Below are positions 33,806-45,816 of a stretch of DNA of 64,000 bases, piece after piece. The position numbers and the translations under genes were made by a program. Below the pieces are notes generated by a model. The model searched no databases. It was not told the origin of the DNA and was given only the letters and a program-made list of their open reading frames with translations. Positions within the stretch are counted from its first letter, which is position 1. The number at the start of each line of letters is the position of its first letter. The stretch covers positions 4,774,001 through 4,838,000 of the forward strand of contig JAHREC010000011.1 in the NCBI GenBank assembly GCA_020081605.1, read 5' to 3'. The stretch comes from Albifimbria verrucaria (lineage: Eukaryota; Ascomycota; Sordariomycetes; Hypocreales; Stachybotryaceae).

Positions 33806-36800
33806 TTACAACCCTGCTGGCAGGTAGTACTCCCTGAATCGATCCGTCTCTTCCCACTGCACATTGTACACAACATTCCAGCACACCAGCAGCAACATCG
33901 GGAACCTCAACGTCCAGAACCCGAGGTAACCGTCTGGCAATGCGCCCACTGTCCGCTTCAGGTTATCCGGCATGTCCTCGTAGTGGTTGCGCTTGTTACG
34001 CAGCGCCCGCAGTAGGTCGAGCAGCTTTGAGCCCGTGTACTTGCGTTGCTTGCCGAGCGAGTCAACGAACTCTCGTGGGAGCTGTCGCAGGAAATCGCCC
34101 TTGGTCACGCCCGGAGCGTGGCGCTCCAACTCCATCAAGGCCGGAGACGGGGGTCACGCGGCTCCTTCTCAAAGTGATCCGACACGTCGCAGAGGAACGC
34201 CAGGCGCTTCTTGGCCGACCAAAAGAACGGATGCGACATGACTTCCTGGCGTTGGGTCGTCTCTTGGGGTCAGCCTGAAGCATTGACTCAATCAAGTCTT
34301 CGGCCTCGTACGCGAAGTCACCGAGTGAATCCAGCGGGCGAAGGTTGTAGTTACCCTTGCGGATATTGACCTCCCGCATGTATCTGTCTCCGCAGTCAAA
34401 GGGTGCGAGCCGTTGGTCAGAACATAAAAGAAGACCAAGCCCAACGAGAAAATGTCAATGGCTCGTGTGGCACGTCGGCTATTGGGCGAGAGGTGATCGT
34501 TGACCAGCACCGAGCCCGAGCCACTGTGCGTACTTATGTCTACGACGCCGGCATCACGAGCGTCATCGTCGAGCAAGAGCTCAGGCGCACGCCATCCAGA
34601 CGTACCCGCAGCTCTGCCAGTTGTCGCGCCGAAAGAGGACTGTCCACCTTCCAGCTTCTTGCAGAGACCAAAGTCTGATACAAGCAACCGAGGTTTGCCG
34701 TCCTTGCCCATGTTGACCAGGATGTTCTGCGGCTTGAGATCGCGGTGGACGATGCGCAACTGGTGAAGATGGCTAATACCGTTGGTGATTTGATAAAGAA
34801 CTCCCGGTAAGTCGGTCTTCCCAGCGTTGGCCAGTTCTCGGAAGACATGAGGCTTCTCAATAACATCAGCCAACGAGGCTGCACACCTTTCCAACGCAAT
34901 GTACAGGAAGCCATCTCTCATCTGCTGCGAATAGTATCGGATCACTATTTACATTGTTAGTTACGGTGAGGTTCACCCTCGGATCAAAGGACCTACCATT
35001 CGGGTGATCATCACTCTCGCGGAGCAATCTAGTCTCCTGAGACGCAATGTCATAGAACTGGATCAACATACGCTTGACAGCGACCTCACGGCCATCAAAC
35101 TTTCCAGCAAAGACAAGTGTGCCGTTGCTGCCGGTGCCCAACTGGTCGTCCATGTTGACCTCGATATTTCCCATACGAATGATCGGGCCAGACACAGCCT
35201 GCACATCGTTTGCAACCGTCATAACATCGGGCTCCAGGCTAGGGCGGTCACCAAGCTTCTTGGCATTTCTAACAGCATCCTCAACCGTGGTCTGCCCTGG
35301 GTCGTCACCACGGGACTGGGAGCCCTCTCGAGCGCGGCCCTTCCTGTGCTTGACACCACCACGCCGACCCCGATGCGCTTTCTTTTTCTTTTCAGGCGGG
35401 GCTTCAGTGGGAGCCCCAGCAGAGTCACTGCTTTGGCCTTGCTGTGCATCTGCCTCTTTGGACACCGAAGCTTGGCTGTCACTAGCTGCAGTTTCTTTGG
35501 CATTTTCATCTGTCTTAGCAGCGGATACATCATCAGCCGCCTGAGGAGCCTTGACAACCTCGGCTTTTGCCAAACCTTCCCCATTCGTTGCCACTGATTC
35601 GGCAGGCTTCTCTGCGTTGGCAGGCTCAGAAATCAAAGATGAATGCTCACGCTTGAAAACGTCATGATCACTGTTCGGCTCACCACGGACGCTATCCGTG
35701 CCGTCTGAGGTGAGGAAAAGCAGTGTCTCTTTAAGAGAGCCAGTGGCTCTGAAGCGATGATAGCTTTGACGGAGCTTCTTCTCGTGGTAGAAGAGGGTGC
35801 CCACCAAGAGAAGAATCAAGATGGGGTTGCTGATGAAGCTAACAACGCTGTTGGCTGCACTCTTGGGCAAAGCCTTGAATGTAGTAATGATGTTGGGTAC
35901 ATCGCCGCCTTCAACCAACACGGATGGAAGGCTTGGGTCGTTTTCAGCATCATCAACCTCCTCGTCAAGCTTCGTGCCCGGAGGCAGCGAGAGTGGCTGT
36001 CCGCTGTTCTTGCGCACTCCATTGCCGAGCATGTGGATTCCAACAAGGGCCTTGGAGAGCTTGGCTTCGCTGATGGTATCCCAAGTTGGCTCCAGCTGGC
36101 CCCAGTCGGGGCGGGAGATGCGTGCCAAAGGAGCGCTCGTGATAAGGGGATAAGCACGGCCCGACATGGCATACCAGCTGCCCGACTCAGTATGATTGAG
36201 AAAGATGTGCGTCTTGGAAAAGCTGTCCTCCTCTGTGGGCATGACGGGTTGAGGCAGGACGACAAGGCTTTCGCTGAGGGTATTGGCAGGACGGCAGACG
36301 TCGAGGACGCGGGCGACTGGGGTCTCAAACTTGTGACTGAAGATGGGGTAGGCGGCCTCGGTGCGACGATATTCGAAAGCATAAACCCTGCCATCGGGCT
36401 GGCTCATGATGTAGCGATCGTCGAGCGTAGCATGGTACTGCTGATAGAGGTCGTTATCGAAGCGGTTAGGCCCCATTCCGAGTACTTGAGAGTAGCGACG
36501 GGGCGGCCATCGAGGCGCTGGATGCCGACGGTGTACTCGGTACGGCCGAGGGTGATTGTGCCGGTGGAGGAGCTGCACTCCTCGCTGTGCCTGTCGTAGA
36601 GGGTGTTTTGCTGGAGGCAGCTCTCAGCCTCGTTGACGTGGGAGCCTCCGGAGCTGAACCACTTGAGAACGCGGCCGGTGGCAGCATCGAGGGTGATCAT
36701 GGTGGTCTCCTTCTTTCCAGTGTAGACGACGGGCGGGTCTTCACTGGCATAAGGGACCATGGTCTCGACCAGGCGCTTCATGGTGAAGCCGGTACGGACG

Positions 36801-37472
36801 GGGCCTGGGGCCTCGGGGTTCCAGAGGTAAAGGCCGCCATCGTTGTTGGGCTCGACGGCCCAGATATAGTGGTCGACGGGATTGTAGTCTTCGTCGAGGA
36901 CGGAACTGTTGGCGCGGTAGTGGTGGGTCTCGACCATGGGTTGGTCAACCTCAAGGTGCCACCGGCGTTTGCCAGTCTCGCGGTCGGTCGCGTACAAGTC
37001 TCCGTCGACGGTCGCCAGAAGAACAAAGTCTTCGACTTCCCAGTCCCTCAGATTCCGCGCATTCTGCGGCGAGGCGAGGCCAGAAGCAGGGTTGCTGCTG
37101 CCGATGCCGAGATTTCTTGAGGGGTGTGGTGCTCGCACGGCCTTGAGGGCCGGAGCCAAAGTCGCGAGGGCGCTCTCGTCGTCAGAGTATTCGGGAGGAG
37201 AGGAGGAGGAAGAGAAGGACTTTCGCCTCTCTACGTGTTGGGCGGAGGTGGCAGCCCAGCCAGGGACGACTGGGTTATCGCCGACAGGGCCATCATGGTT
37301 AGGGTCGGGAGGTGGAGGGTGGGAGTAGGCGGCGGGTTGATGGTGCTGCCTCTGCCTCTGCTGCTGCTGAGCATTGGCGACTTGAAGCCAGGGAGGAGTA
37401 TGAAGGCGAAAGCAAGCAACAGCTTGCGCTGGGGGCGGCGCGCCGTCCTTCGCCAGGCGGCCGCAGCGGCAT
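33806..37472 (-). CDS. ire1: IRE1 unfolded-protein-response kinase/endoribonuclease
   Basis: Exons 37472-34997 and 34944-33806 around a 52-nt intron; 1206 aa when corrected, the usual fungal length. Order: signal peptide ([11 protein letters not shown] ... VANA) followed by a Gln-rich segment; luminal beta-propeller-like sensor ([19 protein letters not shown]); membrane helix ([14 protein letters not shown]); acidic and basic linker; kinase with [40 protein letters not shown]; and the KEN endoribonuclease ([19 protein letters not shown]). It senses misfolded proteins in the ER and splices HAC1-type mRNA. Breaks sit at runs 37431-37435 (G on the plus strand), 37391-37393, 36471-36474, 34398-34400, 34248-34249 and 34149-34153. 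One base each makes both exon lengths and the splice phase consistent. Confidence 0.95.
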
Positions 37473-40400
37473 AGTCGTGGAGCGATGGTAGCAAAGGGTG
37501 CTCCTCGGGGTCGAACGGATTACATGGAGGAGTGCGGGCCCGGTCTGCCGCGCGAGGTTGTCGGAACAGGCAAACAACAACCGACCGGCAATGGGCAAGA
37601 CGAGGTCGGCGAGGTCGGCGAGAAGCGCGGGGAGGGAGGATGATATCTAGAGTCGCTGCGGCTATGGTTGAGGTTGTGGGGAGCCGATGGCGGCCATTCC
37701 AGGCACAAGCGAAGCCAAAAAGAAACCAAGGGCCTAGACCAAACGCGCGTCCGGGTCGAGGAGCGCACGCTAAGGTTCACGTAGATTGAAACGAGATGAC
37801 GGTCCAGACACGATGCAAAGGCCGTGGACGCGGACCAAAAATTTGATGGATTGTGCAGAACGAAATCCGGAGGTTGGAGGTTGGAGGATGATGGAAACAG
37901 GAACGACTTGAACTGGAGGAACGGGGAAGCTCAGAAGGCTTAGGGCGTTAGAGAGGACCGAGAGGGGGGCCCAAGAGAAGGGGGAGAAAGGGCAGGGGAA
38001 TCATGGGGGAGGTTCCACTCGCACTCCCACTGAAGGGGTCACTCCAGTTATGACTGTGCTGTATGCGTAGGTGCGTAGGTACCTCGCAGCCTTTCAGGGC
38101 AAGCAAGCCAAGCACAGCACCCGCCTACGGCTACGGCTACGGTAACGCCCAAGTCAATCACACCACCATCGTATCAATCAGCACCAAGCATGGAACCCTA
38201 AAGTGCCTGATCCTTGCTGCCCACACAAGCCTCCTGCGCCCCCTCTCCTCGCTGTGTCTCTGCGTCTCCTCTGCCTCCCACCTGCGGCGCCGCTGCACTA
38301 TCAGACGGTACTTGGTCCTCGGAAAAAGATGCACAAAAATGATTGACAAAAGGGGGCGTGTGTGTGTGATGCGTGGTGTGGGAGGTTTCGCTTACCCACG
38401 CAAGGGCGGCCTTGTCTGGTCTGGTCCAGTCTGGCCCATCACCATCAGTGTACACACTTACGGATACCACACTCTGCTCCAGGAAACACAGCAAGAAGAT
38501 CAGAGGCGGGCGAAGTGATCGCCAACTAACCAACCTAACCAACCCACCAAGCCAGACAATTAAAAAAGGTACGGCATGCAGTGCAGGCGGGCGGCTTGTT
38601 CCTCGACTAACAAACCTAAGTCCTGGCCTAACTTCACTCGCCCGTGGCTCTGCTGGTCAGGCCCACGGCGCCCGGCCGGTTAGCTCGCTGCCTGCGTCGT
38701 GGTGGAAGGCCAGAGAATGATTAAGAAAAAGCAAAAACCAAAATAAAAGAAAATACCCGAGTGACGGAAAGACAAGAAAAAGGGTAACGTTAAATGCCAA
38801 GCTTCGCGGGATCATGATACCTGCACTGCGGAGGGAGATGCGTTACACTGGCTGTAACCCTTCTTCGCTCGCTCTTTTTTTCTTTTTTTTTTTCTTGGTC
38901 TTCTCTTGCTGCTTCCCTTTCCTCGTCTTCCCTGCATTGCATGTATGTCTAGCCTATCTAGACCCATCGTCGTAATTCTTCACCAGATATGCCATGGTGT
39001 CGATCCCTCGCGTCCCCGGCCAACCCGGCCAAAGGGATGAAAAAGTAAGATCAATGTCTGTTCCTTCTTCCCGTGTTGCCGTGCCCTCGTCTAAGCATAA
39101 GCATCATCGGTCGGTTCGCTCAGCCCGTGCGACAGGGTTCGTTTTTGAAACAAGGGAGGGAGGGCGTGTGATGTGTGCGAGAGTGAGAGTGAGAGTGAGA
39201 GCGCGCTTTGGACCCCTCAGTCTTACCCTTGCACAAGCACAAGAGGCACGGCACAGTCACCATACTGTCGTCTTCACACATGTCTCTGACTAATAATTTC
39301 CATGTCATTTTACAGTGCCTTTTACTGTATTGCTGCTCCTCCAAGGAGCCGCCCACGCTCACCTTGCAGATTTCCCACACCACACCATAACCCCGGATAA
39401 CCATTTTGACAGACCACATGTGCGCACAGAAAAAAGCAAAATTCACAAAATTGCCCAAGAAAATCCAGGCAAACGACGGAGTGAGTTGGGACCTCCTTAG
39501 AAGCAGATACAAGACGTCAACGTGCGTGGCCCCCTTCACTACAGTATATTATGGGCAGCTTGTTGTGGGATCCCTGCCTACCTTGGTAGGTCCTTCAGGT
39601 GCTACTCGAGAGACTCCGTAGTGGCAAAGCAAATCACTCTATAAGACATATATTGCACACCACAATTCTCCATCCATGGACAACAATCTCCGAGAGACCA
39701 CAGCTGCCAAAACGGACAATGGCCCTCCAGCCATCCCACTAATTGGCATTAATCTACTCTGTGCCCCCGCCTCCGGTGGTGCGATTCTTGGTTACAACTG
39801 CCGAGTCTCCAATCATGACGACCCGCTGCATGCAACTCACCTCCGGGCCGCAGCTGTAGGGTAACCTCGGCCTCTGGTGTTGACGTAGCCCACCACCTTG
39901 TCATCTGTCACCCTGCGTGATGGACCTCGATCTGGAAATGAATTTGAATGTGATGGATAAATCTGTCCTCTTGAATATTGAGTCATAAATTTGCGACGGT
40001 AGGGTTCGGATTTCTCGGGACGTGCGTGGTTGTGTTGTTTAAACAAAACCACCACAAGCACATGCTAAATAATTAAATCGTGCGTAACTGGTATCCCAGC
40101 CCAGCCAGATTCCAAGTCCGGCGCAACCACGTGTCCAGTTCAATACAACCTCCGGAATCCTCTCGTTCACAAACCTGCTTTTGCCAAAGCTAGTCTCCGA
40201 ACCTTGCCGGGGAGCGGCGGATTCGTGTCTCGAGGCAGAAGCCATCACGGCTTGAAGACAGATCTTTCGTACGGACACCGACGACATACACCTCCACCTC
40301 CGCCTCCGCCAACAAACAAACGTTAGGCGCTCGACGACCCCATTACTCACACATCTCATACATCACACACATCTCACCATTACCATCACCATCATCACTA

Positions 40401-40627
40401 CCACCACCCGTACCACCAATGCTCCCAATAATTTGGAACGAAATAACGGTTTGTCTTTCTCTATCTGCGAGTATCCGGTCAAACCCTCATGAAAATCTCA
40501 TTAACGAGCCTTCTCTCCACCATGATCCTTTTTCCTTCTTCCCAATGTACACAAGCAATCTCACTCCCTGCCCGATGCAAAAGTCCAGAGAAGAAGTCGT
40601 AGCAGCGTCACCCCTACGCTCTCCCCT
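37473..40627. other. Intergenic, 3.15 kb, long IRE1 upstream region
   Basis: Lies between the IRE1 start and the eIF3b stop. It has simple-sequence patches: a T tract near 38874-38892, GAGAGT repeats at 39178-39200, and CCATCACCATCACC steps near 40376-40410. No frame with coding character. Long, structured leaders are common upstream of fungal stress regulators, but none is proven here. Confidence 0.45.
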
Positions 40628-42991
40628 TCACGCCACAATCTCTTCGCTCTCCTCCAGCACCTCCTCCACGATCTCCTCGATGACCCGCTCCTCGTCCGTG
40701 TTGGACACCTGCAGGTCCTTGGTCTTCTTCTCTAGCAGCGCGGCGTGAGGGTCCAGCGGCAGGCCCAGGATCGTCCGCTCCTCGGTGATCTCGGCCTCCA
40801 TCTCCTCCCGCCATGCCAGCCACTCCTGCAGCATCGTGCGGCGAGCCTCCACCACGGCCAAGTCGGCCGAGGCGCCACGATCCGCGTCTTCTTGCTCGAA
40901 CACACGGCTGTACTCACGGAGGTTCTTGCGGATCTGCTTCTGCTCCTCCTTGGTCAGGAGCGTCGGGGCGCGGCCGCCAGAGGAACTGCTTAAACTTCTC
41001 AACCGGCTCCTCGCGCAGGGCCTCGCCCTTGAAGTCGTAGATGTGGTATCCGTTTTCCATCTGCACACGTGAATGTTAGTCCCCTGCATCCTCATCGTGA
41101 CCAAGCCAATGCTTGTCCCTGGGATAACTTACCGAGTGCTTCCATGCGGAAGCCCAGGTGGCCACGTATCGGCCCGAAGGGTCCCACTCAACATCAGTGA
41201 CGCCGTAGTGGTCCGCCGTGTTCATCAGCTGCAGGTTGGCAGTGAGGTCCTTGTCCGACTCGGGCTTCTCGCCCTCGAAGTCGAGGTCGAAGAAGTCAAG
41301 GTCGGAGCTCTGCTGGTTGTGGATCGTGGCGATGACGACAAATCGGCCCTTAGGCGACCAGTAAATGGCGTTGCTGTTCTTCTTGTCCAGCGTGCGAAGG
41401 TGCTTGAAGTTACCCGCGTATGGGCCCTTGGCCTTCTCCGGGCAGAAGAAGGACACGGCCGTCTTGGGCGGTACCGCCGTGGCGCCGACGGGCTCGGTGG
41501 TTGTGATGATGGCGAAGCGGTCGCCCTTGGGCTCCCAAGCAAAGTTAATGACTGTGTCCTTGATCGTGTCGACGACCTCGACCGGTACTCCCTTCTCCTT
41601 GACGCGGAAAATCTCCAGCGTAGTGGCTTGCGACTTCTTGGACTTGGAGTGACGGTCCACCTTGACGCAGAGGTACGCCGCCTCTGACTGCCAGTGCAGC
41701 TTCGCGTCGCTGACGCTGAACAGGTTGAGGGATCGCACGACCTCCTTGGAGGGATGCTCATCAGACCGACCTTGGCAGGGTTGCTGCCAATCTCAGGGGT
41801 CCAGTAGCAGAAGAGCTGCTCATAAGTCTTGACACCTTCTCTCTGGGCGGTCGCGGGGCCCAGTCAAAGTCCATCACACCGTCAATCTTAATCGTCGTCT
41901 TGTCCAAAAGGTTCATGCGAGGCAGCTCGTAGACGGAGATAGATGAGCCTTGCACCAGACGAGCAACGTACTTGTCGTCAGCGGACCACTTGAAGGCGGG
42001 CCACTGCAGCTTTGGCGGGGCTTGCCCTCCTCGGGCTTGGGCATGTCAAGGTTGGCGAACGAACGGAGAGGAGCGCCGGTCGCGATGTCCCAGATAACGT
42101 AGTTCTTGCCGTCGTCGTCGATGGAGAGAGCCGGGTGGCCCTCGTCAGGAATGGAGATGGGTCTGTTAGACCAGGTCACCATGTATTTCTCGTGAGGCGA
42201 AAAGGCCACCAGGTTGACAAATGGATGAGCGAAACGAGCCTGCCTCGACCACGAAGGGCCGCCCCAGAGCTGAACGCCCTGAGCGTGGACTGAGGTGAGG
42301 TAAGTACCGAGCGGTGACCACTGAACAAAGGTCTCGGTCCAGTGTTGACGGTCGACAATGTTCTCGGGCTGGTCCCTCTCGTTGTTCCAGAAAACGCCGA
42401 CGTTCTCGCCGCGGTACATGACGAACTGATCGCGTCCCCGTCCGGCAGGGTCCTTGAGGAACCATCGCAGGTGCTCCTTCTCGGTGAACTCGTCGATGTG
42501 AGGCGGCTTGTAGGTCTCATCAACCCGTCCTTCCCTGCCGTATCGCTCAATGTCGGTGACCTTGTTGACGCGGAGAGTGTGCTTCTTATCGAGAGGAGTC
42601 TGGTCGAGCTGGCGGGTGGCAGCGGCAGCCTCGGCAGGGAGGAGTATTCGACGAAGGCAAACCTGGAATACGGGTTAGGCGACGGGACGGGAACGGGCAC
42701 ATAGAACCGGGCGACTTACTGCATGGAGCTTCCATCGTCGCCCATGGGCATGTAGATCAGGTCCTCGCGGGTCTTTCCAACGGTGTTCAGCTTCTTCAGC
42801 AGGAACTTGACCAGCTTAGGCTTCTGCTCCTCGGTGACCTTGGGAAGGCCGTCGATGACGACGAAAGAGTCGTAACCCTGCTCCAGCTGAACCTCGAACT
42901 TCTCGCGAAGATCCGAGATATCGATATCATCCTCGTTGAACTCATCGTCGTCGAGGTCAGCCTCACGAAGGTGATCGAAAGAGGGCGCCAT
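40628..42991 (-). CDS. prt1: Translation initiation factor eIF3 subunit b (Prt1)
   Basis: Exons 42991-42720, 42662-41133 and 41060-40628; 746 aa when corrected, the expected size. It begins with acidic [15 protein letters not shown], then an RRM ([11 protein letters not shown] ... FAFVEYSS), a WD40-type propeller ([69 protein letters not shown]) and the conserved C-terminal helix region ([14 protein letters not shown] ... [10 protein letters not shown]). It is the scaffold subunit of eIF3 on the 40S ribosome. Frame breaks: one missing C each near 42637, 42015, 41852 and 41751, and two missing C in the run near 40966. The gene shares an upstream region with CCT2. Confidence 0.95.
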
Positions 42992-43511
42992 GATGGGCGA
43001 TTTTTTGTCGTGAGAGGGTGCAAGAAAATGCCCCGCTCCACAGATGGGTTGAGAGTTCGTTCGCTAGGATATTGTTTTCTTCTATTCGAGAGGACGGAGA
43101 GGTCGAAGTGAAAATTCACCTGGTAACCTCTTGCAGCAAATCTCTACACCGCCAAGCACGTGAACTGGGGGAGGACGCGGGAGGGGACCGTGGTGATGCT
43201 CGAACGCCGCACAAATTTGGTGTTCTCAGCAATTGCATTCTGCAAAGTGTGCGACGGAGAAGCGATCTTCCTGGACCGAGAGGCCGCGGGGCAAGTCACG
43301 TGTGGCCGGAGGTGCATTGGTGGGGGTTCCAAGATAGCAGGCAATGGCGGTACAGGCGTTTTTTGGTGGTACCTGTATTGGGAGACCAGCTCCAGGCAAA
43401 AATAATATCCAGAGCCAACGACCTGCAGACAGGGCTTCTTTGGTTGGAAGCATACCGTTCGAGACTATTTCTGGTGCGGACAAACAGCTCTGAAGCCTCA
43501 AAACCTCCGCC
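42992..43511. promoter_or_regulatory. Divergent promoter, eIF3b / CCT2
   Basis: 520 bases separate the start codons of two essential, highly expressed genes. It presumably holds both core promoters; I could not identify specific elements. Confidence 0.45.
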
Positions 43512-45301
43512 ATGGTACGTTTGCCGGGCTCCACGGGACCCCTATGTCTCACTGAAGCTCTCCTCCATGCTAACCTGCTACCCTGGCCGTAGTCTTTCCT
43601 ACCGACTCAAATCTTTGAGGAGGGCACCACCGAGGAGAAGGGTGAGAATGCGCGTCTCGCAGCCTTCGTCGGCGCCATCGCCGTCGGTGATTTGGTGAAG
43701 AGCACCCTGGGTCCCAAGGGTATGGACAAGATCCTGCAATCAGCGTATGTCGAGCCAACCCCTTCCCCCTTCGTCCTTCGGCCGGACTCTCTAACAGGCC
43801 GTCTCCAGTTCGACCGGCGAGATCATGGTCACAAACGACGGTGCGACGATCCTCAAGTCCATCGCCCTCGACAACGCAGCCGCCAAGGTTCTGGTCAACA
43901 TCTCCAAGGTGCAGGACGACGAAGTCGGTGACGGCACCACCTCCGTAGCGGTGCTGGCCGCCGAGCTGCTCAGAGAGGCCGAGAAGCTCGTCGACAAGAA
44001 GATCCACCCCAGACCATCATCGAGGGATACAGAATCGCCAGCCAGGCTGCCCTCAAGGCCCTGGAGGAGTCCGCTGTTGACCACAGCAAGAGCCCCGAGG
44101 CTTTCCGCAAGGACCTCGTCGCCATCGCCCGTACAACCCTCAGCTCTAAGGTTCTTGCGCAGGACCGCGAGCACTTTGCAGAGCTGGCCTGCGACGCCGT
44201 GCTCCGACTGAAGAACTCTTCGGATCTCAGCCACATCCAGATCATCAAGAAGGCCGGCGGTAAGCTCAGCGACTCTTACCTCGACGAGGGCTTCATTCTG
44301 GACAAGAAGATTGGTGTCAACCAACCGAAGAGACTCGAAAATGCCAAGATCCTGGTGGCCAACACTTCCATGGACACCGACAAGGTCAAGATCTTCGGCG
44401 CCCGCCTCAAGGTCAGCTCGACCAGCAAGCTCGCCGATCTGGAGAAGGCCGAGAGGAGAAGATGAAGGCCAAGGTGGAGAAGATCAAGGCCCACGGCATC
44501 AACTGCTTCATCAACCGACAGCTCATCTACAACTGGCCCGAACAGCTCTTCACCGATGCCGGCATCATGTCCATCGAGCACGCCGACTTTGACGGTATCG
44601 AGCGCTTGGCCCTTGTGACTGGTGGTGAGATTGCCTCTACTTTGACCACCCCGACCAGGTTAAGCTGGGTCACTGCGACCTGATTGAGGAGGTCATCATC
44701 GGCGAGGACACTTTGATCAAATTCTCCGGCGTTGGTGCCGGTGAGGCCTGCACCATCGTGCTCCGTGGCGCGACCGAGCAGCTGCTTGACGAGGCTGAGC
44801 GAAGCTTGCACGATGCGCTCGCCGTGCTCTCACAGACCGTTCTGGAGCCCCGGACGACTCTGGGCGGTGGATGCGCCGAGATGGTGATGGCAAAGGCTGT
44901 CGACGCTGCCGCTACTCGCATCGAGGGCAAGCGACAGCTGGCCGTGTCCAGCTTCGCCATAGCACTGCGCCAGCTCCCGACCATTCTGGCCGACAACGCC
45001 GGTCTGGACTCTGGTGACTTGGTTGCACGACTACGGAAGCACATCTACGACGGCATGACGACTTACGGCCTGGACCTGATGTCCCCGGTGGCGGCGTCGT
45101 CGACATGAGGGACTTGGGCGTGATTGAGAGCTACAAGCTGAAGAAGGCCGTTGTGTCGTCAGCCAGCGAAGCAGCAGAGGTGAGAAAGACGCTACATTGC
45201 AACATGTTACTGAATTCCTTTACTGACACTTGTTTGTGCAGCTTCTCCTGAGAGTAGACGACATCATCCGAGCGGCCCCAAGGAGACGTGAGCGGATGTA
45301 A
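43512..45301 (+). CDS. cct2: Chaperonin TRiC/CCT subunit beta
   Basis: Exons 43512-43514, 43593-43744, 43809-45179 and 45242-45301; 529 aa when corrected. The first exon is just the ATG, followed by a GTACGT donor; the spliced start is [12 protein letters not shown]. Group II chaperonin motifs: [22 protein letters not shown], the ATP-site [12 protein letters not shown], and later [11 protein letters not shown], with the end at [14 protein letters not shown]. It folds actin, tubulin and other cytosolic proteins in the hetero-oligomeric ring. Four one-base deletions break the frame: CCCC near 44008, GG near 44456, TTT near 44641 and CCCC near 45083. Because the gene is essential and normally single-copy, these are the clearest proof that the frame breaks in this window are errors. 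Confidence 0.96.
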
Positions 45302-45816
45302 GTCGAATTGCGGAGGATGAAAAAGATAAAGTAAATATACAAAAGAAAGAAGCACAGAGGCGGAGACTCCAAAACGTGCGGACCATGACGATCTGTAATG
45401 ATACCATAGATGAGGCGGCATAGATAAATGCAGAAGCACCATCGTGAGTGACCGGAGGAGTCTCTCTATCTCTCCGTAACCCAAATTCTACATTGTATGA
45501 TGGTGTCCATGGGGTTTCCATGGTAGTGATTTTGATATGAGCTCACGTGTATTATTTGTTGGTTGAGCATGGCGCTGTTCTCACCTGCACCTCACCTACA
45601 GCTCTTGCCAGCTGGTAGACCCAACCTCACCTCCTACAAACAACCTCACGTTACCACAACAACTGTTTGATCTTTTCATCCCATCATCTACACCATACTG
45701 GCTCGATCCTTTTTCCATCTTCCACCTCACACGGCCATAGACGCTTTACACTTCAAGTTCAAGTTCAACAGCCGTAACCATTGCATCGCACTCTCCCACA
45801 GTCTTCCGGATGCATC
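45302..45816. other. Intergenic, no gene seen
   Basis: CCT2 3' flank and the CT-rich promoter/leader of the next gene. Confidence 0.5.

Noticed and set aside
35757..36599. 280-codon plus-strand frame
   Set aside because: Antisense of the IRE1 luminal and membrane region with no signature of its own.
43512..45301. CCT2 as a pseudogene
   Set aside because: Four isolated homopolymer deletions with otherwise perfect conservation in an essential gene point to sequencing error.
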